Assembly (NCBI GenBank): GCA_035545275.1
Contig: DASZYT010000003.1
Coordinates: forward strand, 1-29,625
Source of the DNA: DASZYT01 sp035545275
Lineage (GTDB): Bacteria; Patescibacteriota; Saccharimonadia; Saccharimonadales; UBA4665
Length of the DNA: 29,625 nucleotides
Direction: 5' to 3'
Every line of letters starts with the position of its first letter. Within the stretch, counting starts at the first letter, position 1. The notes below the pieces were generated by a model. That model was not told the DNA's origin. It worked only from the letters and a program-made list of their open reading frames with translations, and did not search any database. Of the stretch, positions 23,084 to 29,267 are shown piece after piece. Both the position numbers and the translations under genes were made by a program.

Positions 23084-24175
23084 ATGCAATCGAGCAACTA
23101 CAGGGATTATTACTCACTTCGCATGAGCCCGCAGAATGCTCAGATTGAGCTTGGTTTTTTGTGCGAGTGCCTTACAGATATAAATAGAGACTTAGAAGAA
23201 AAAGGGTACTATGTAATACCGTTTGGCGGAGTATATCAAGGATGGGGCTATGAGGCTACAGTTTCGTCATACCCCAAAGGCTATGCTAAGCGGAAACTCC
23301 ATAAAGACCTATGGCCGGTAAGTGAAAACTGCCAGAATTATTCTGAAGAAGACGTTTTAAATGTTATAGAGTTTATCCACGAGCACATAGTCTCTCCAGG
23401 TACAGATGCAGAAATAGCAGCTCATGTCGCACAAGAATATTTTCGTAACGAAATTAATGATTTGCTTCGCTTTTATGGATCGGGGTATGAGTTAAGCTCA
23501 GAAGGTAAAATAATTTCCTTAGTCCCTACAGGGCTAGACGATCTTTTGACTTACTCGTTGCCTAGGCCTACAAGTGTGAAGGCAAGTCTTATTAATCATG
23601 CAGAAGCACTTACGCAGCGTTTTTTGAATAAAAAAGCCAGCCTAGATGATCGCAAAGACGTTATTAAAGGACTTGCTGATGTTTTTGAGGCACTAAAGGA
23701 CAATAAGGTGCTACAGAATGTGTTAAATAACCAAGACGAAAAAGCTATTTTTCACATAGCTAACAAGTTCAGCTTGAGGCATAACAACCAGAATCAGCAC
23801 GAACAGTACGATAGAGATACGTGGTATGACTGGATGTTTTACTTCTATTTAGCTACATTAAGAACAGTCCTCGTCCTTATCTTGCGTGAAGAATCTAAGA
23901 CAAATATCCCTGTACAGATATTAGCCGAGGGAAGCTTTGACGTTGTACTGGCGGAACTAAAGAAACGCTCGCCGACTATTTTTTCTATCTTTAGGCTTGC
24001 GAAAGTTCGTTTTGTGAATAAGGATAGGATAGAGCTGGCGTTTAAATTCATGTTCCATGTAAAACGTATTAATCAGCCGGAAATAAAGGCGTCGCTTGAA
24101 AAAGTTATATCCGAAATTTTTGAGCGGCCAGTTGAGATTAGTGCGGTTCTGGAGGCACAAGACCAGACTCAATAA
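23084..24175 (+). CDS. AbiJ/HEPN-like protein fused to a DnaX tau C-terminal-like domain
   Basis: A 363-residue protein with two recognisable parts. The middle (about 195-268) carries IANKFSLRHNNQNQ (225-238) and a W-rich helix (TWYDWMFYFYLATLR, 246-260), a signature I associate with abortive-infection/AbiJ-like and HEPN-like uncharacterised proteins. The end (about 284-357) follows the pattern of DnaX domain V, the tau part that binds the polymerase alpha subunit: FDVVLAELKKRSP, a hydrophobic run, DRIELAFKFMFH, then a helix and ERPVEISAVLE. Residues 1-190 are unassigned. The gene is AT-rich: 22 G/C in 60 bases at 23461-23520 against 34 at 22561-22620 in glyS. Transfer and a defence role are inferences. 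Confidence 0.65.
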   Translation: MQSSNYRDYYSLRMSPQNAQIELGFLCECLTDINRDLEEKGYYVIPFGGVYQGWGYEATVSSYPKGYAKRKLHKDLWPVSENCQNYSEEDVLNVIEFIHEHIVSPGTDAEIAAHVAQEYFRNEINDLLRFYGSGYELSSEGKIISLVPTGLDDLLTYSLPRPTSVKASLINHAEALTQRFLNKKASLDDRKDVIKGLADVFEALKDNKVLQNVLNNQDEKAIFHIANKFSLRHNNQNQHEQYDRDTWYDWMFYFYLATLRTVLVLILREESKTNIPVQILAEGSFDVVLAELKKRSPTIFSIFRLAKVRFVNKDRIELAFKFMFHVKRINQPEIKASLEKVISEIFERPVEISAVLEAQDQTQ

Positions 24176-24242
24176 CTGAAGAAATTAGTTATGTAGGGCT
24201 GTCACGTTTGACATATAAAGTGCAGCGATGGGTTGCGGGGGT

Positions 24243-24251
24243 TGTTACAAT
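24243..24251 (+). promoter_or_regulatory. Extended -10 promoter (TGTTACAAT)
   Basis: TGT plus TACAAT (24246-24251). The leader of about 23 bases contains an AAGGGGAG ribosome site before the ATG at 24281. A TTGACA at 24208-24213 is too far upstream to pair with it. Confidence 0.6.
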
Positions 24252-24280
24252 AAAAGCATCAACTAAGGGGAGAGCAGCTC

Positions 24281-24514
24281 ATGTTTGGGATTGGCAAATG
24301 GAAAACAGAAGAGTGGGAAGGCAAGGTAGTCAAAAAGGAAGTTTTTGAGGACAGGTCGGGCGAGGACGACATCGTATTCTATTATCTCTACGTAGAAATG
24401 CCGGACGGCAACGTGGTGAAGAAGAAATATTGGGACCGCAAGTTCTTCGACCAGTTCAACGAAGGTGACAAGATCGTCAAACGCCCCGGCGAAAAGAAAC
24501 CCACCAAAGGCTAG
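24281..24514 (+). CDS. Small beta-rich hypothetical protein
   Basis: A 77-residue charged protein rich in Lys, Glu, Trp and Tyr, with alternating strands (WEGKVVKKEVFED, VFYYLYVEMPDG) typical of a small beta barrel or SH3-like fold. No signal or membrane segment. A strong ribosome site and own promoter support expression. It is followed after six bases by the hydrolase gene, so the two probably form an operon. Function unknown. Confidence 0.75.
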   Translation: MFGIGKWKTEEWEGKVVKKEVFEDRSGEDDIVFYYLYVEMPDGNVVKKKYWDRKFFDQFNEGDKIVKRPGEKKPTKG

Positions 24515-24520
24515 CAAAAC

Positions 24521-25075
24521 ATGAAGCGTGCAGTAATCTTGCATGGGACCGATGGAAATCCAGAAAGCAACTGGTTTCCTTGGCTGACGCAGAAATTTGA
24601 AGAGCAGGACTACGAGGTCTGGGCCCCGCTGCTACCGGAAAACCACATGCCAAATCGGAATACATACAATGATTTCTTGCTCGGTGGCCAGTGGAACTTT
24701 GCCGATAACGTTGTAGTGGGGCACTCTTCTGGCGCTGTTGAAGTGCTGAACCTGCTCATGGACAAACGTTGCCCAAAAATCAAACTGGGTGTAATGGTGA
24801 GCGCATGGGACCACGGCGTGCCGACCGATATGGACTACGAACAGTTTGAAAATCTATTCCCAGAAGGCGGCTTTGATTTCTCCGCCATCAAGGCCCAGGC
24901 GGATAAACTGGCCTTCATGCACAGTGATAATGACCCATACTGCCCGCTCGAGCAGGCGAAATACCTCGCAGAGAATCTCTCTGCTCCGCTAACCATACTG
25001 CACAACGCCCAGCACGTTGGCAGTAACTTCACCGACCTTCCAGAACTTTGGGAAATCATCCTACCAAGCTTGTAG
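24521..25075 (+). CDS. RBBP9/YdeN-type alpha/beta serine hydrolase
   Basis: A 184-residue compact alpha/beta hydrolase. The oxyanion region is ILHGTDGNPESNW (6-18), the nucleophile elbow GHSSGA (67-72) puts Ser69 at the active site, Asp138 lies in SDNDPYCP, and His165 in AQHVG completes the triad. This matches the small YdeN/RBBP9 family, which includes esterases and peptidases with poorly known substrates. Residues such as Trp18 and the missing lid also fit that family. It shares a transcript with the small gene upstream. Confidence 0.88.
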   Translation: MKRAVILHGTDGNPESNWFPWLTQKFEEQDYEVWAPLLPENHMPNRNTYNDFLLGGQWNFADNVVVGHSSGAVEVLNLLMDKRCPKIKLGVMVSAWDHGVPTDMDYEQFENLFPEGGFDFSAIKAQADKLAFMHSDNDPYCPLEQAKYLAENLSAPLTILHNAQHVGSNFTDLPELWEIILPSL

Positions 25076-25084
25076 TGCTATGAT
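25076..25084 (+). promoter_or_regulatory. Leaderless extended -10 promoter (TGCTATGAT)
   Basis: TGC plus TATGAT (25079-25084), six bases before the ATG at 25091. It begins directly after the stop of the hydrolase gene. Confidence 0.7.
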
Positions 25085-25090
25085 TGAGCC

Positions 25091-25585
25091 ATGGCAAAGC
25101 TGATTATCTTACGCGGGCCGAGCGGAGCGGGCAAGTCAACAGTTGCCAAGGCCTTACACACAGAATCAAAGCGCAAAATGGCTCTCATTGAGCAGGATTA
25201 TTACAAAGAAGTCATGTTTAATGACAAAAAGAGTTCCGTGGCTGTCCGGCACGAAATGATTATCAACGATGTGCTATTGGCTTTGCGCCACGGCTTTGAC
25301 GTGATTTTAGATGGCATATTTAGCCTACCAAGTCATCAGTCTACGTTCGATACGCTCTTGGCCGAACATCCGACAGAGAACTATCTGTTTTACTTTGATA
25401 TTAGCTTCGAAGAAACGGTGCGTCGTCATCAGACCCGATGGCAAAAAGACCGTTTTAATGAAGCCGACATGCGGCAATGGTACCGCCTTGGCGAAGCTAC
25501 GGGACATCCTGCCGAGCACATCATACGCGAGTCTTCGACGTTGGATGAAACCGTTGCCTTCATCCGAAAATCTACAGGCTTATAA
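25091..25585 (+). CDS. P-loop kinase (AAA_33/zeta-toxin-like nucleoside or small-molecule kinase fold)
   Basis: A 164-residue P-loop protein with the Walker A motif GPSGAGKST (9-17) at the N-terminus and a compact kinase-like layout. The segment DVILDGIFS corresponds to the Walker B strand, and RRHQTRWQKDRF provides the basic lid residues that hold phosphates. It resembles the ATP-binding core of AAA_33, chloramphenicol phosphotransferase and zeta toxin families. No partner antitoxin gene lies next to it, so a toxin role is unlikely. The substrate is not visible from sequence. Confidence 0.82.
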   Translation: MAKLIILRGPSGAGKSTVAKALHTESKRKMALIEQDYYKEVMFNDKKSSVAVRHEMIINDVLLALRHGFDVILDGIFSLPSHQSTFDTLLAEHPTENYLFYFDISFEETVRRHQTRWQKDRFNEADMRQWYRLGEATGHPAEHIIRESSTLDETVAFIRKSTGL

Positions 25586-25591
25586 CTCGGG

Positions 25592-25600
25592 TGGTATGAT
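25592..25600 (+). promoter_or_regulatory. Leaderless extended -10 promoter (TGGTATGAT)
   Basis: TGG plus TATGAT (25595-25600), six bases before the ATG at 25607. It closely resembles the element at 25076. Confidence 0.7.
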
Positions 25601-25606
25601 TGAAGC

Positions 25607-26056
25607 ATGAGTGAGGAAGCAAATGAGGAGCTTAAATACACGGAATTTACCGTGGACGGCAAAACCCAGGCTGTAGAATTTGTAGAGACTACGCCGGTTA
25701 TCCCGGGTGTCAGCTGCGATGTGTACCGGTTTGTGAACGATGAGACCAAAGACCTGGCCATCGTCACGGTCCAGCCGGCGCATACGACGCCACGACAGCG
25801 GGTAATGGCCGGTATGCGCACCGTAGAAGGATATGTGAGTGGGCAGGGTATTTTGTCGGTGCAGCCGGTAGGCGACGGACACGCCCGCCAGTATGTGTAC
25901 GGCGGGAGCGGCGATTTGCATACTCAAACCTCTGTAGAGATAGACCATGGCGAAGTCATGCAATGGATGGCCGCAGAGGGTGACACGCCCTTGGTGTTTT
26001 ATGAACTGTGTGAACCTCCTTATGAAGAAGGCCGCTTCGAAAACCTGCCTGACTAA
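25607..26056 (+). CDS. Hypothetical protein, possibly cupin-like
   Basis: A 149-residue soluble protein predicted to be mostly beta strands, with a cupin-like rhythm (QRVMAGMRTVEGYVSGQG, then LHTQTSVEIDHGEVMQW). Metal-binding His residues of true cupins are not clear, so the fold is a guess. No signal peptide. It has its own leaderless promoter, and a gap with a candidate small RNA follows it. Function unknown. Confidence 0.7.
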   Translation: MSEEANEELKYTEFTVDGKTQAVEFVETTPVIPGVSCDVYRFVNDETKDLAIVTVQPAHTTPRQRVMAGMRTVEGYVSGQGILSVQPVGDGHARQYVYGGSGDLHTQTSVEIDHGEVMQWMAAEGDTPLVFYELCEPPYEEGRFENLPD

Positions 26057-26084
26057 TTGTGTGCTATAAAGCACAAGCCAGCAG

Positions 26085-26114
26085 TTGACAAAAGCGCTTA
26101 TGGTTTGATACGGT
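26085..26114 (+). promoter_or_regulatory. Promoter of the candidate small RNA (TTGACA-18-TACGGT)
   Basis: A perfect TTGACA (26085-26090) and TACGGT (26109-26114) 18 bases apart, with an extended TGA before the -10 box. Transcription should start near 26120. Confidence 0.6.
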
Positions 26115-26116
26115 GG

Positions 26117-26266
26117 CTGTAGTAAGTTATTTCTCCAAAAGAAAACACTTACACCTACAATCGGCACATTCCGATAAAAAATTGAGGAAAGGGCCGAAGC
26201 ACCAAAAAATTCTATATCTTGCAAGAGTAGAAGTAAAAATACCGGACTTGATCAGCCGGTATTTTT
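26117..26266 (+). ncRNA. Candidate structured small RNA
   Basis: About 145-150 bases between a good promoter and a strong intrinsic terminator, with no convincing coding frame. Near the 5' end TGTAG (26118-26122) pairs with CTACA (26155-26159), TAAGT (26123-26127) with ACTTA (26147-26151), and TTTCT (26130-26134) with AGAAA (26140-26144): 15 base pairs with one small internal loop and one 3-base bulge. A second hairpin, ATCGG (26160-26164) with CCGAT (26171-26175), follows, then an unpaired purine-rich stretch with GAGGAAAG (26184-26191), then the terminator. It matches no RNA family I can name. A GTG-started frame (26113-26322) crosses it but also crosses the terminator. Confidence 0.55.
26235..26266. 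terminator. Bidirectional intrinsic terminator
   Basis: AAAAATACCGG (26235-26245) and CCGGTATTTTT (26256-26266) form a perfect 11-bp stem around a 10-base loop, with a T-run on the plus strand and an A-tract that serves the minus strand. Confidence 0.9.
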
Positions 26267-26280
26267 ATTTGAGCTCCAAA

Positions 26281-26289
26281 TGTTATGAT
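26281..26289 (+). promoter_or_regulatory. Extended -10 promoter of the RNase H gene (TGTTATGAT)
   Basis: TGT plus TATGAT (26284-26289). The leader of about 23 bases has a GAAGGGAG ribosome site before the ATG at 26319. Confidence 0.65.
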
Positions 26290-26318
26290 GGGTGTAACGA
26301 AGGGAGAAACAAAAACGC

Positions 26319-26750
26319 ATGAATGTGTACTATACCGACGGCAGTGCCAGCCCAAACCCCGGTCCGGGCGGTTTTGCGGTGATAATGAATGGCAAACCGG
26401 TGGTGCTGGGCAGTGAACCAAACGGAGGGGACACCACCAACATCCGTATGGAAGGCTTTGCCCTTATGGCCGCGCTCACACATGCAGCGGGTGAGCCATG
26501 CGAGATATATACCGACAGCGAATTTTGGATAAATGTTATCACCAAGTGGTCGCTGGCGTGGGAGGCAAACGGTTGGAAAAAGAAGGGCGGGGCAATCATG
26601 AACCTCGACATAGTGCAGGAAGTCTGCCCGCTGTACCGCCAAAGCCAAGCCAAGCTGGTCTGGGTGCGTGGCCACAACAACGATCCGGGCAATGAGTTAG
26701 CCGACCACTGGGCCAACGAGGCACGCAAGCAGCACCTTCGCCAAGGTTAG
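26319..26750 (+). CDS. rnhA: Ribonuclease HI
   Basis: Cleaves the RNA strand of RNA-DNA hybrids. The 143 residues contain the complete catalytic set: Asp7 in YTDGSASPNPGPGG, Glu45 in NIRMEGFAL, Asp66 in YTDSEF and Asp129 in GNELADHWAN, plus His119 in VRGHNNDPGNE. A basic handle-like segment (GWKKKGG, 85-91) is present. It begins with a clear ribosome site after the bidirectional terminator, so it is an independent unit. Confidence 0.95.
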   Translation: MNVYYTDGSASPNPGPGGFAVIMNGKPVVLGSEPNGGDTTNIRMEGFALMAALTHAAGEPCEIYTDSEFWINVITKWSLAWEANGWKKKGGAIMNLDIVQEVCPLYRQSQAKLVWVRGHNNDPGNELADHWANEARKQHLRQG

Positions 26751-26766
26751 CCGCCGGCAGCAAAAG

Positions 26767-26775
26767 TGGTATTAT
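26767..26775 (+). promoter_or_regulatory. Leaderless extended -10 promoter (TGGTATTAT)
   Basis: TGG plus TATTAT (26770-26775), seven bases before the ATG at 26783. Confidence 0.68.
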
Positions 26776-26782
26776 TAGGTGC

Positions 26783-27121
26783 ATGAGTAGCGGAGAGACA
26801 AGGGGCATATCCGAGATCAGGGCTGAGCTAGATGAGCTTGATACTCGAATCATAGAGCTCTTAAAACATCGCTTTGACCTGACCGGGGAGCTCGCCTTTC
26901 AAAAACAAGCAGGCGGCGAAGCTGCCCACCAGCCTGGCGTCCAGAATGCTCGGCGTGCGAAATGGGAGCGTGACGCTCTGGAGTGCGGCCTTGAGCCCGA
27001 AGTGGCAACCGATTGTTATGATACGCTTCATCGACACAGTGTAGCTCAGCAACAAGGTCTTATGGGTGCCCCGGACATAGGCCATGTGGCGCTGCCGACG
27101 CAGCTCACAGCTCGACTGTAA
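26783..27121 (+). CDS. AroQ-type chorismate mutase-like protein with altered active site
   Basis: A 112-residue helical protein with the AroQ pattern ISEIRAELDELDTRIIELL followed by KHRFDLTGELAFQKQ. Compared with the E. coli chorismate mutase domain, Arg13, Arg30, Lys41 and a Gln in SVAQQ (86-90) are kept, but the residues at the Asp48 and Glu52 positions appear as Gln54 and Arg58. Loss of Glu52 would weaken or abolish the mutase reaction. No other shikimate gene is visible here, so it may be a salvage-type or non-catalytic AroQ fold. The gene has its own leaderless promoter. Confidence 0.75.
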   Translation: MSSGETRGISEIRAELDELDTRIIELLKHRFDLTGELAFQKQAGGEAAHQPGVQNARRAKWERDALECGLEPEVATDCYDTLHRHSVAQQQGLMGAPDIGHVALPTQLTARL

Positions 27122-27130
27122 GCATTATCG

Positions 27131-27159
27131 CTGACTAGGCATGCGACTCCTCTTATAGT
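27131..27159 (+). promoter_or_regulatory. Promoter of the alkyltransferase-like gene (CTGACT-17-TATAGT)
   Basis: CTGACT (27131-27136) and TATAGT (27154-27159) are 17 bases apart. The transcript would start near 27166 and keep only the GGAGGAGGAG ribosome site. Confidence 0.6.
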
Positions 27160-27182
27160 TCCAATTGGAAAGGAGGAGGAGT
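27146..27182 (+). repeat. Inverted repeat that could mask the ribosome site
   Basis: ACTCCTC (27146-27152) is complementary to GAGGAGT (27176-27182), with a palindrome TTCCAATTGGAA (27159-27170) between. The right arm contains the Shine-Dalgarno sequence. This works only on transcripts that begin upstream of 27146. Confidence 0.4.
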
Positions 27183-27593
27183 ATGCAAACCTGGCAACAG
27201 AAATACCAAACGCGCACCCGGCCACTGGTGAAGGTTGCTGAGCATGACTATGGTGACGTCAAAACTGGCACCAAAGTACTGATATCTACGCCCGCAGAAG
27301 TAGAAGCAGAATTGCGCAACATACCCGAAGGTACCGAGATAACTCTGCGTGAGCTGCGTGCCCGTTTGGCTCGCAAGCACTTTGCGCAAACCGCCAGCCC
27401 CATTGTCACAAGTACGTGTCTGCACATCGTAGCCGAAAACGCCCTAGACCAAATGGACCTGGGGCTGCCAATATACAAAGCCGCGCCGTTTTGGCGGGTC
27501 ATTCAGCCGTGGACACCGCTGGCGCGCAAGCTGTCGTGCGGACTGGCGGGGCTTGTGGTGCTGCGCATGCGTGAAGGTCTGCCTGTACAGTAA
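27183..27593 (+). CDS. Small MGMT/alkyltransferase-like protein
   Basis: A 136-residue soluble protein. The segment TLRELRARLARKHFAQTASPIVTSTCLHIVA is split here by reading: its central part ARKHFAQTASPIVTSTC and the later PFWRVIQP resemble short proteins annotated as MGMT-family or alkylguanine-transferase-like (winged-helix type). The PCHR active-site motif of true MGMT is absent, so alkyl transfer is not expected. ATG at 27183 has a very strong ribosome site; an in-frame TTG at 27165 lies at the predicted transcription start and is less likely. Function remains open. Confidence 0.6.
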   Translation: MQTWQQKYQTRTRPLVKVAEHDYGDVKTGTKVLISTPAEVEAELRNIPEGTEITLRELRARLARKHFAQTASPIVTSTCLHIVAENALDQMDLGLPIYKAAPFWRVIQPWTPLARKLSCGLAGLVVLRMREGLPVQ

Positions 27594-27616
27594 AGATAGT
27601 GCCTGAGCCGGTCCGG

Positions 27617-27625
27617 TGGTAGACT
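27617..27625 (+). promoter_or_regulatory. Near-leaderless extended -10 promoter (TGGTAGACT)
   Basis: TGG plus TAGACT (27620-27625), nine bases before the ATG at 27635. It is nearly the same module as the one at 28614. Confidence 0.6.
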
Positions 27626-27634
27626 ACGAATGTT

Positions 27635-28603
27635 ATGACGACTGAGCATGGTCCTGGAAACAGGCTCGAGTATACCGGTGATCTGACACCCGTGTTTTCG
27701 CGTGCCTTGGCGGCCTATGATCTCGGAACATTCGGGGGCTATGCGGTAGCCCCAGTGGGCTATGAAGATTTCAATGCCATTGTCGACACGCAGACGGGGC
27801 CATATTTTATAAAGATTTTTTCATCAGCACGCGAACCCGGCGAAATATCTCGCTATGAAGCCATAATGAAAAATGTATTGGCTGCCGGGGTAAACCATCC
27901 GCGGATGTATCAGTATGGGGACGGGCTGGTATATCACGACGACGCCACGAAGCTCAGCATGGTAGCGATGGAGTATATACAGGGCCAAACATTTTATGAG
28001 CTAAACAGGTCACCGCAAGACGAGGAATTGCAGCGCGTTCTAAGCCAAGCGGTACTTATTCATAAAGTTCCGCACCATCCGCCGTTCTTATTCGATAACT
28101 GGGCCATACCCAACGTAGGGAAAACTTACATGCAGGTAAAAAAATTTTTAGATTCGGAATATCGTAGTGTGGTGGAACGTATCATTGAAGAATTACAAGA
28201 GATGGATACTACAGCGCTGCCGCATTGCTTGGTGCATGGAGACCTTACCAAGTCCAATGTTTTGCGTGGCTCTGATGGAGATATATTTGTCTTGGATTTT
28301 TCGGTGGCCAACTGGTACCCGCGCATTCAAGAACTCGCCGTTATCACTGGAGCATTGCTGAATCATCATGACCGGTCTGAGTCGTTCGGTGAGTTACTTG
28401 AAAAAGTCATTCGAGGTTATGTAGCAGCTGGCGGCCAGCTGACAGTGGATGAAGCGCGTGCGTTGCCGGCATTTGCGCGCGCCCAATATGCCGCTGAATT
28501 TATGGGGGCGACACGCGAAAAGCATATCAGGGGTATCGAGACGCCTGAAACCGAACAATGGCTGCGCTTAGGGCAGCGGGGATTGCGTCTGGCCTACGCC
28601 TGA
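27635..28603 (+). CDS. APH/choline kinase-family phosphotransferase
   Basis: A 322-residue aminoglycoside-phosphotransferase-fold kinase. The catalytic loop LVHGDLTKSNVL (about 199-210) has the Brenner motif HGDxxxxN with the catalytic Asp, and the metal-binding DFS follows in FVLDFSVANWYP. The N-lobe has the Lys in YFIKIF and the Glu helix partner after it. Family members phosphorylate antibiotics, sugars, choline or proteins; the sequence does not reveal the substrate. It is probably an ordinary metabolic kinase rather than a resistance determinant, as it lacks close similarity to any named class that I can see. Confidence 0.85.
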   Translation: MTTEHGPGNRLEYTGDLTPVFSRALAAYDLGTFGGYAVAPVGYEDFNAIVDTQTGPYFIKIFSSAREPGEISRYEAIMKNVLAAGVNHPRMYQYGDGLVYHDDATKLSMVAMEYIQGQTFYELNRSPQDEELQRVLSQAVLIHKVPHHPPFLFDNWAIPNVGKTYMQVKKFLDSEYRSVVERIIEELQEMDTTALPHCLVHGDLTKSNVLRGSDGDIFVLDFSVANWYPRIQELAVITGALLNHHDRSESFGELLEKVIRGYVAAGGQLTVDEARALPAFARAQYAAEFMGATREKHIRGIETPETEQWLRLGQRGLRLAYA

Positions 28604-28613
28604 GCCCCAGAAG

Positions 28614-28622
28614 TGGTAGACT
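28614..28622 (+). promoter_or_regulatory. Leaderless extended -10 promoter (TGGTAGACT)
   Basis: TGG plus TAGACT (28617-28622), six bases before the ATG at 28629, starting 10 bases after the stop of the kinase gene. Confidence 0.65.
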
Positions 28623-28628
28623 ATAGGT

Positions 28629-29195
28629 ATGAACCGCCGTCGCCAGCCGAATACCTACGCCTTTATCGACAGCCAAAACCTCAACCTCGGAGTGCAGAAG
28701 TATGGTTGGAAAATGGATTGGCGCAAATTTCGCAAATACTTGGCGGATGAATACGGTGTAACCAACGCCTACATGTTTATTGGTTATGTACCAGAATTTG
28801 AGCCGCTGTACGACCAAATGCACGACTCGGGTTATATGGTGGTGCTCAAGCCTACGTTTGATATCACTCGTGCTCAAGACGAACCCACGGGTGAGGGTAC
28901 CCACGAGGCCAAAACCGAACAACCGGAAGAAAAGAAGCCCATCAAGGGCAACATCGATGCCGACTTGGTGCTGTGGGCCATGAAAGAAATCAACAACTAC
29001 GACAAAGCCATCATCGTGTCGGACGACGGTGATTTTTTCAGCCTAGTGGAATATTTGCTGGGGCGGGGCAAACTAGCCAAGCTTCTAACGCCCACGCAGC
29101 ATTACTCAAACTTGTATCACCCTTACCAAGAACATATTGAGCAAATTTGGCGCTTGCGCCGCAAGCTGGCCTATCACGATCGCAAAAAGCGCTAG
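28629..29195 (+). CDS. NYN-domain (LabA/DUF88, PIN-like) nuclease
   Basis: A 188-residue protein of the NYN/PIN nuclease fold. Asp14 in YAFIDSQNLNLG, Asp110 and Asp112 in GNIDADLVLWA, and the cluster Asp132, Asp133 and Asp135 in SDDGDFFSLV provide the acidic metal site, so RNA cleavage is likely. An acidic, hydrophilic insertion (about residues 82-105, rich in Glu, Lys and Thr) separates the first and second strands. The C-terminus is basic (RLRRKLAYHDRKKR), which suits RNA binding. It is a single-gene unit with a leaderless promoter. Confidence 0.87.
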   Translation: MNRRRQPNTYAFIDSQNLNLGVQKYGWKMDWRKFRKYLADEYGVTNAYMFIGYVPEFEPLYDQMHDSGYMVVLKPTFDITRAQDEPTGEGTHEAKTEQPEEKKPIKGNIDADLVLWAMKEINNYDKAIIVSDDGDFFSLVEYLLGRGKLAKLLTPTQHYSNLYHPYQEHIEQIWRLRRKLAYHDRKKR

Positions 29196-29236
29196 TCGTT
29201 TATCTTACAGAAGTGTGCGGCCGTGCTTGGTAGGGT

Positions 29237-29245
29237 TGATAGTAA
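29237..29245 (+). promoter_or_regulatory. Possible extended -10 of the MBL-fold gene (TGATAGTAA)
   Basis: TGA plus TAGTAA (29240-29245). An AGGAGGGG ribosome site follows, directly before the ATG at 29268. No -35 box is clear. Confidence 0.4.
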
Positions 29246-29267
29246 GCGTAAAGAAATTAGGAGGGGT

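Noticed and set aside
24208..24219. TTGACA followed by TATAAA before the small gene at 24281
   Set aside because: No -10 box lies 16-18 bases after the TTGACA, and the TATAAA directly behind it has no -35 partner; the extended -10 at 24243 is better placed.
25091..25585. Zeta-toxin/antitoxin module
   Set aside because: The P-loop fold is similar, but no small antitoxin gene is adjacent and each neighbour has its own promoter.
26180..26200. GAGGAAAG resembles the conserved start of RNase P RNA
   Set aside because: The match stops after eight bases, the following CCG-rich part differs, and the 150-base transcript is far shorter than any RNase P RNA.
26113..26322. GTG-started frame of 69 residues whose stop overlaps the rnhA start
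   Set aside because: It crosses a perfect 11-bp terminator and the rnhA promoter, begins inside the -10 box of the RNA promoter, has no ribosome site, and its protein looks like random basic sequence.
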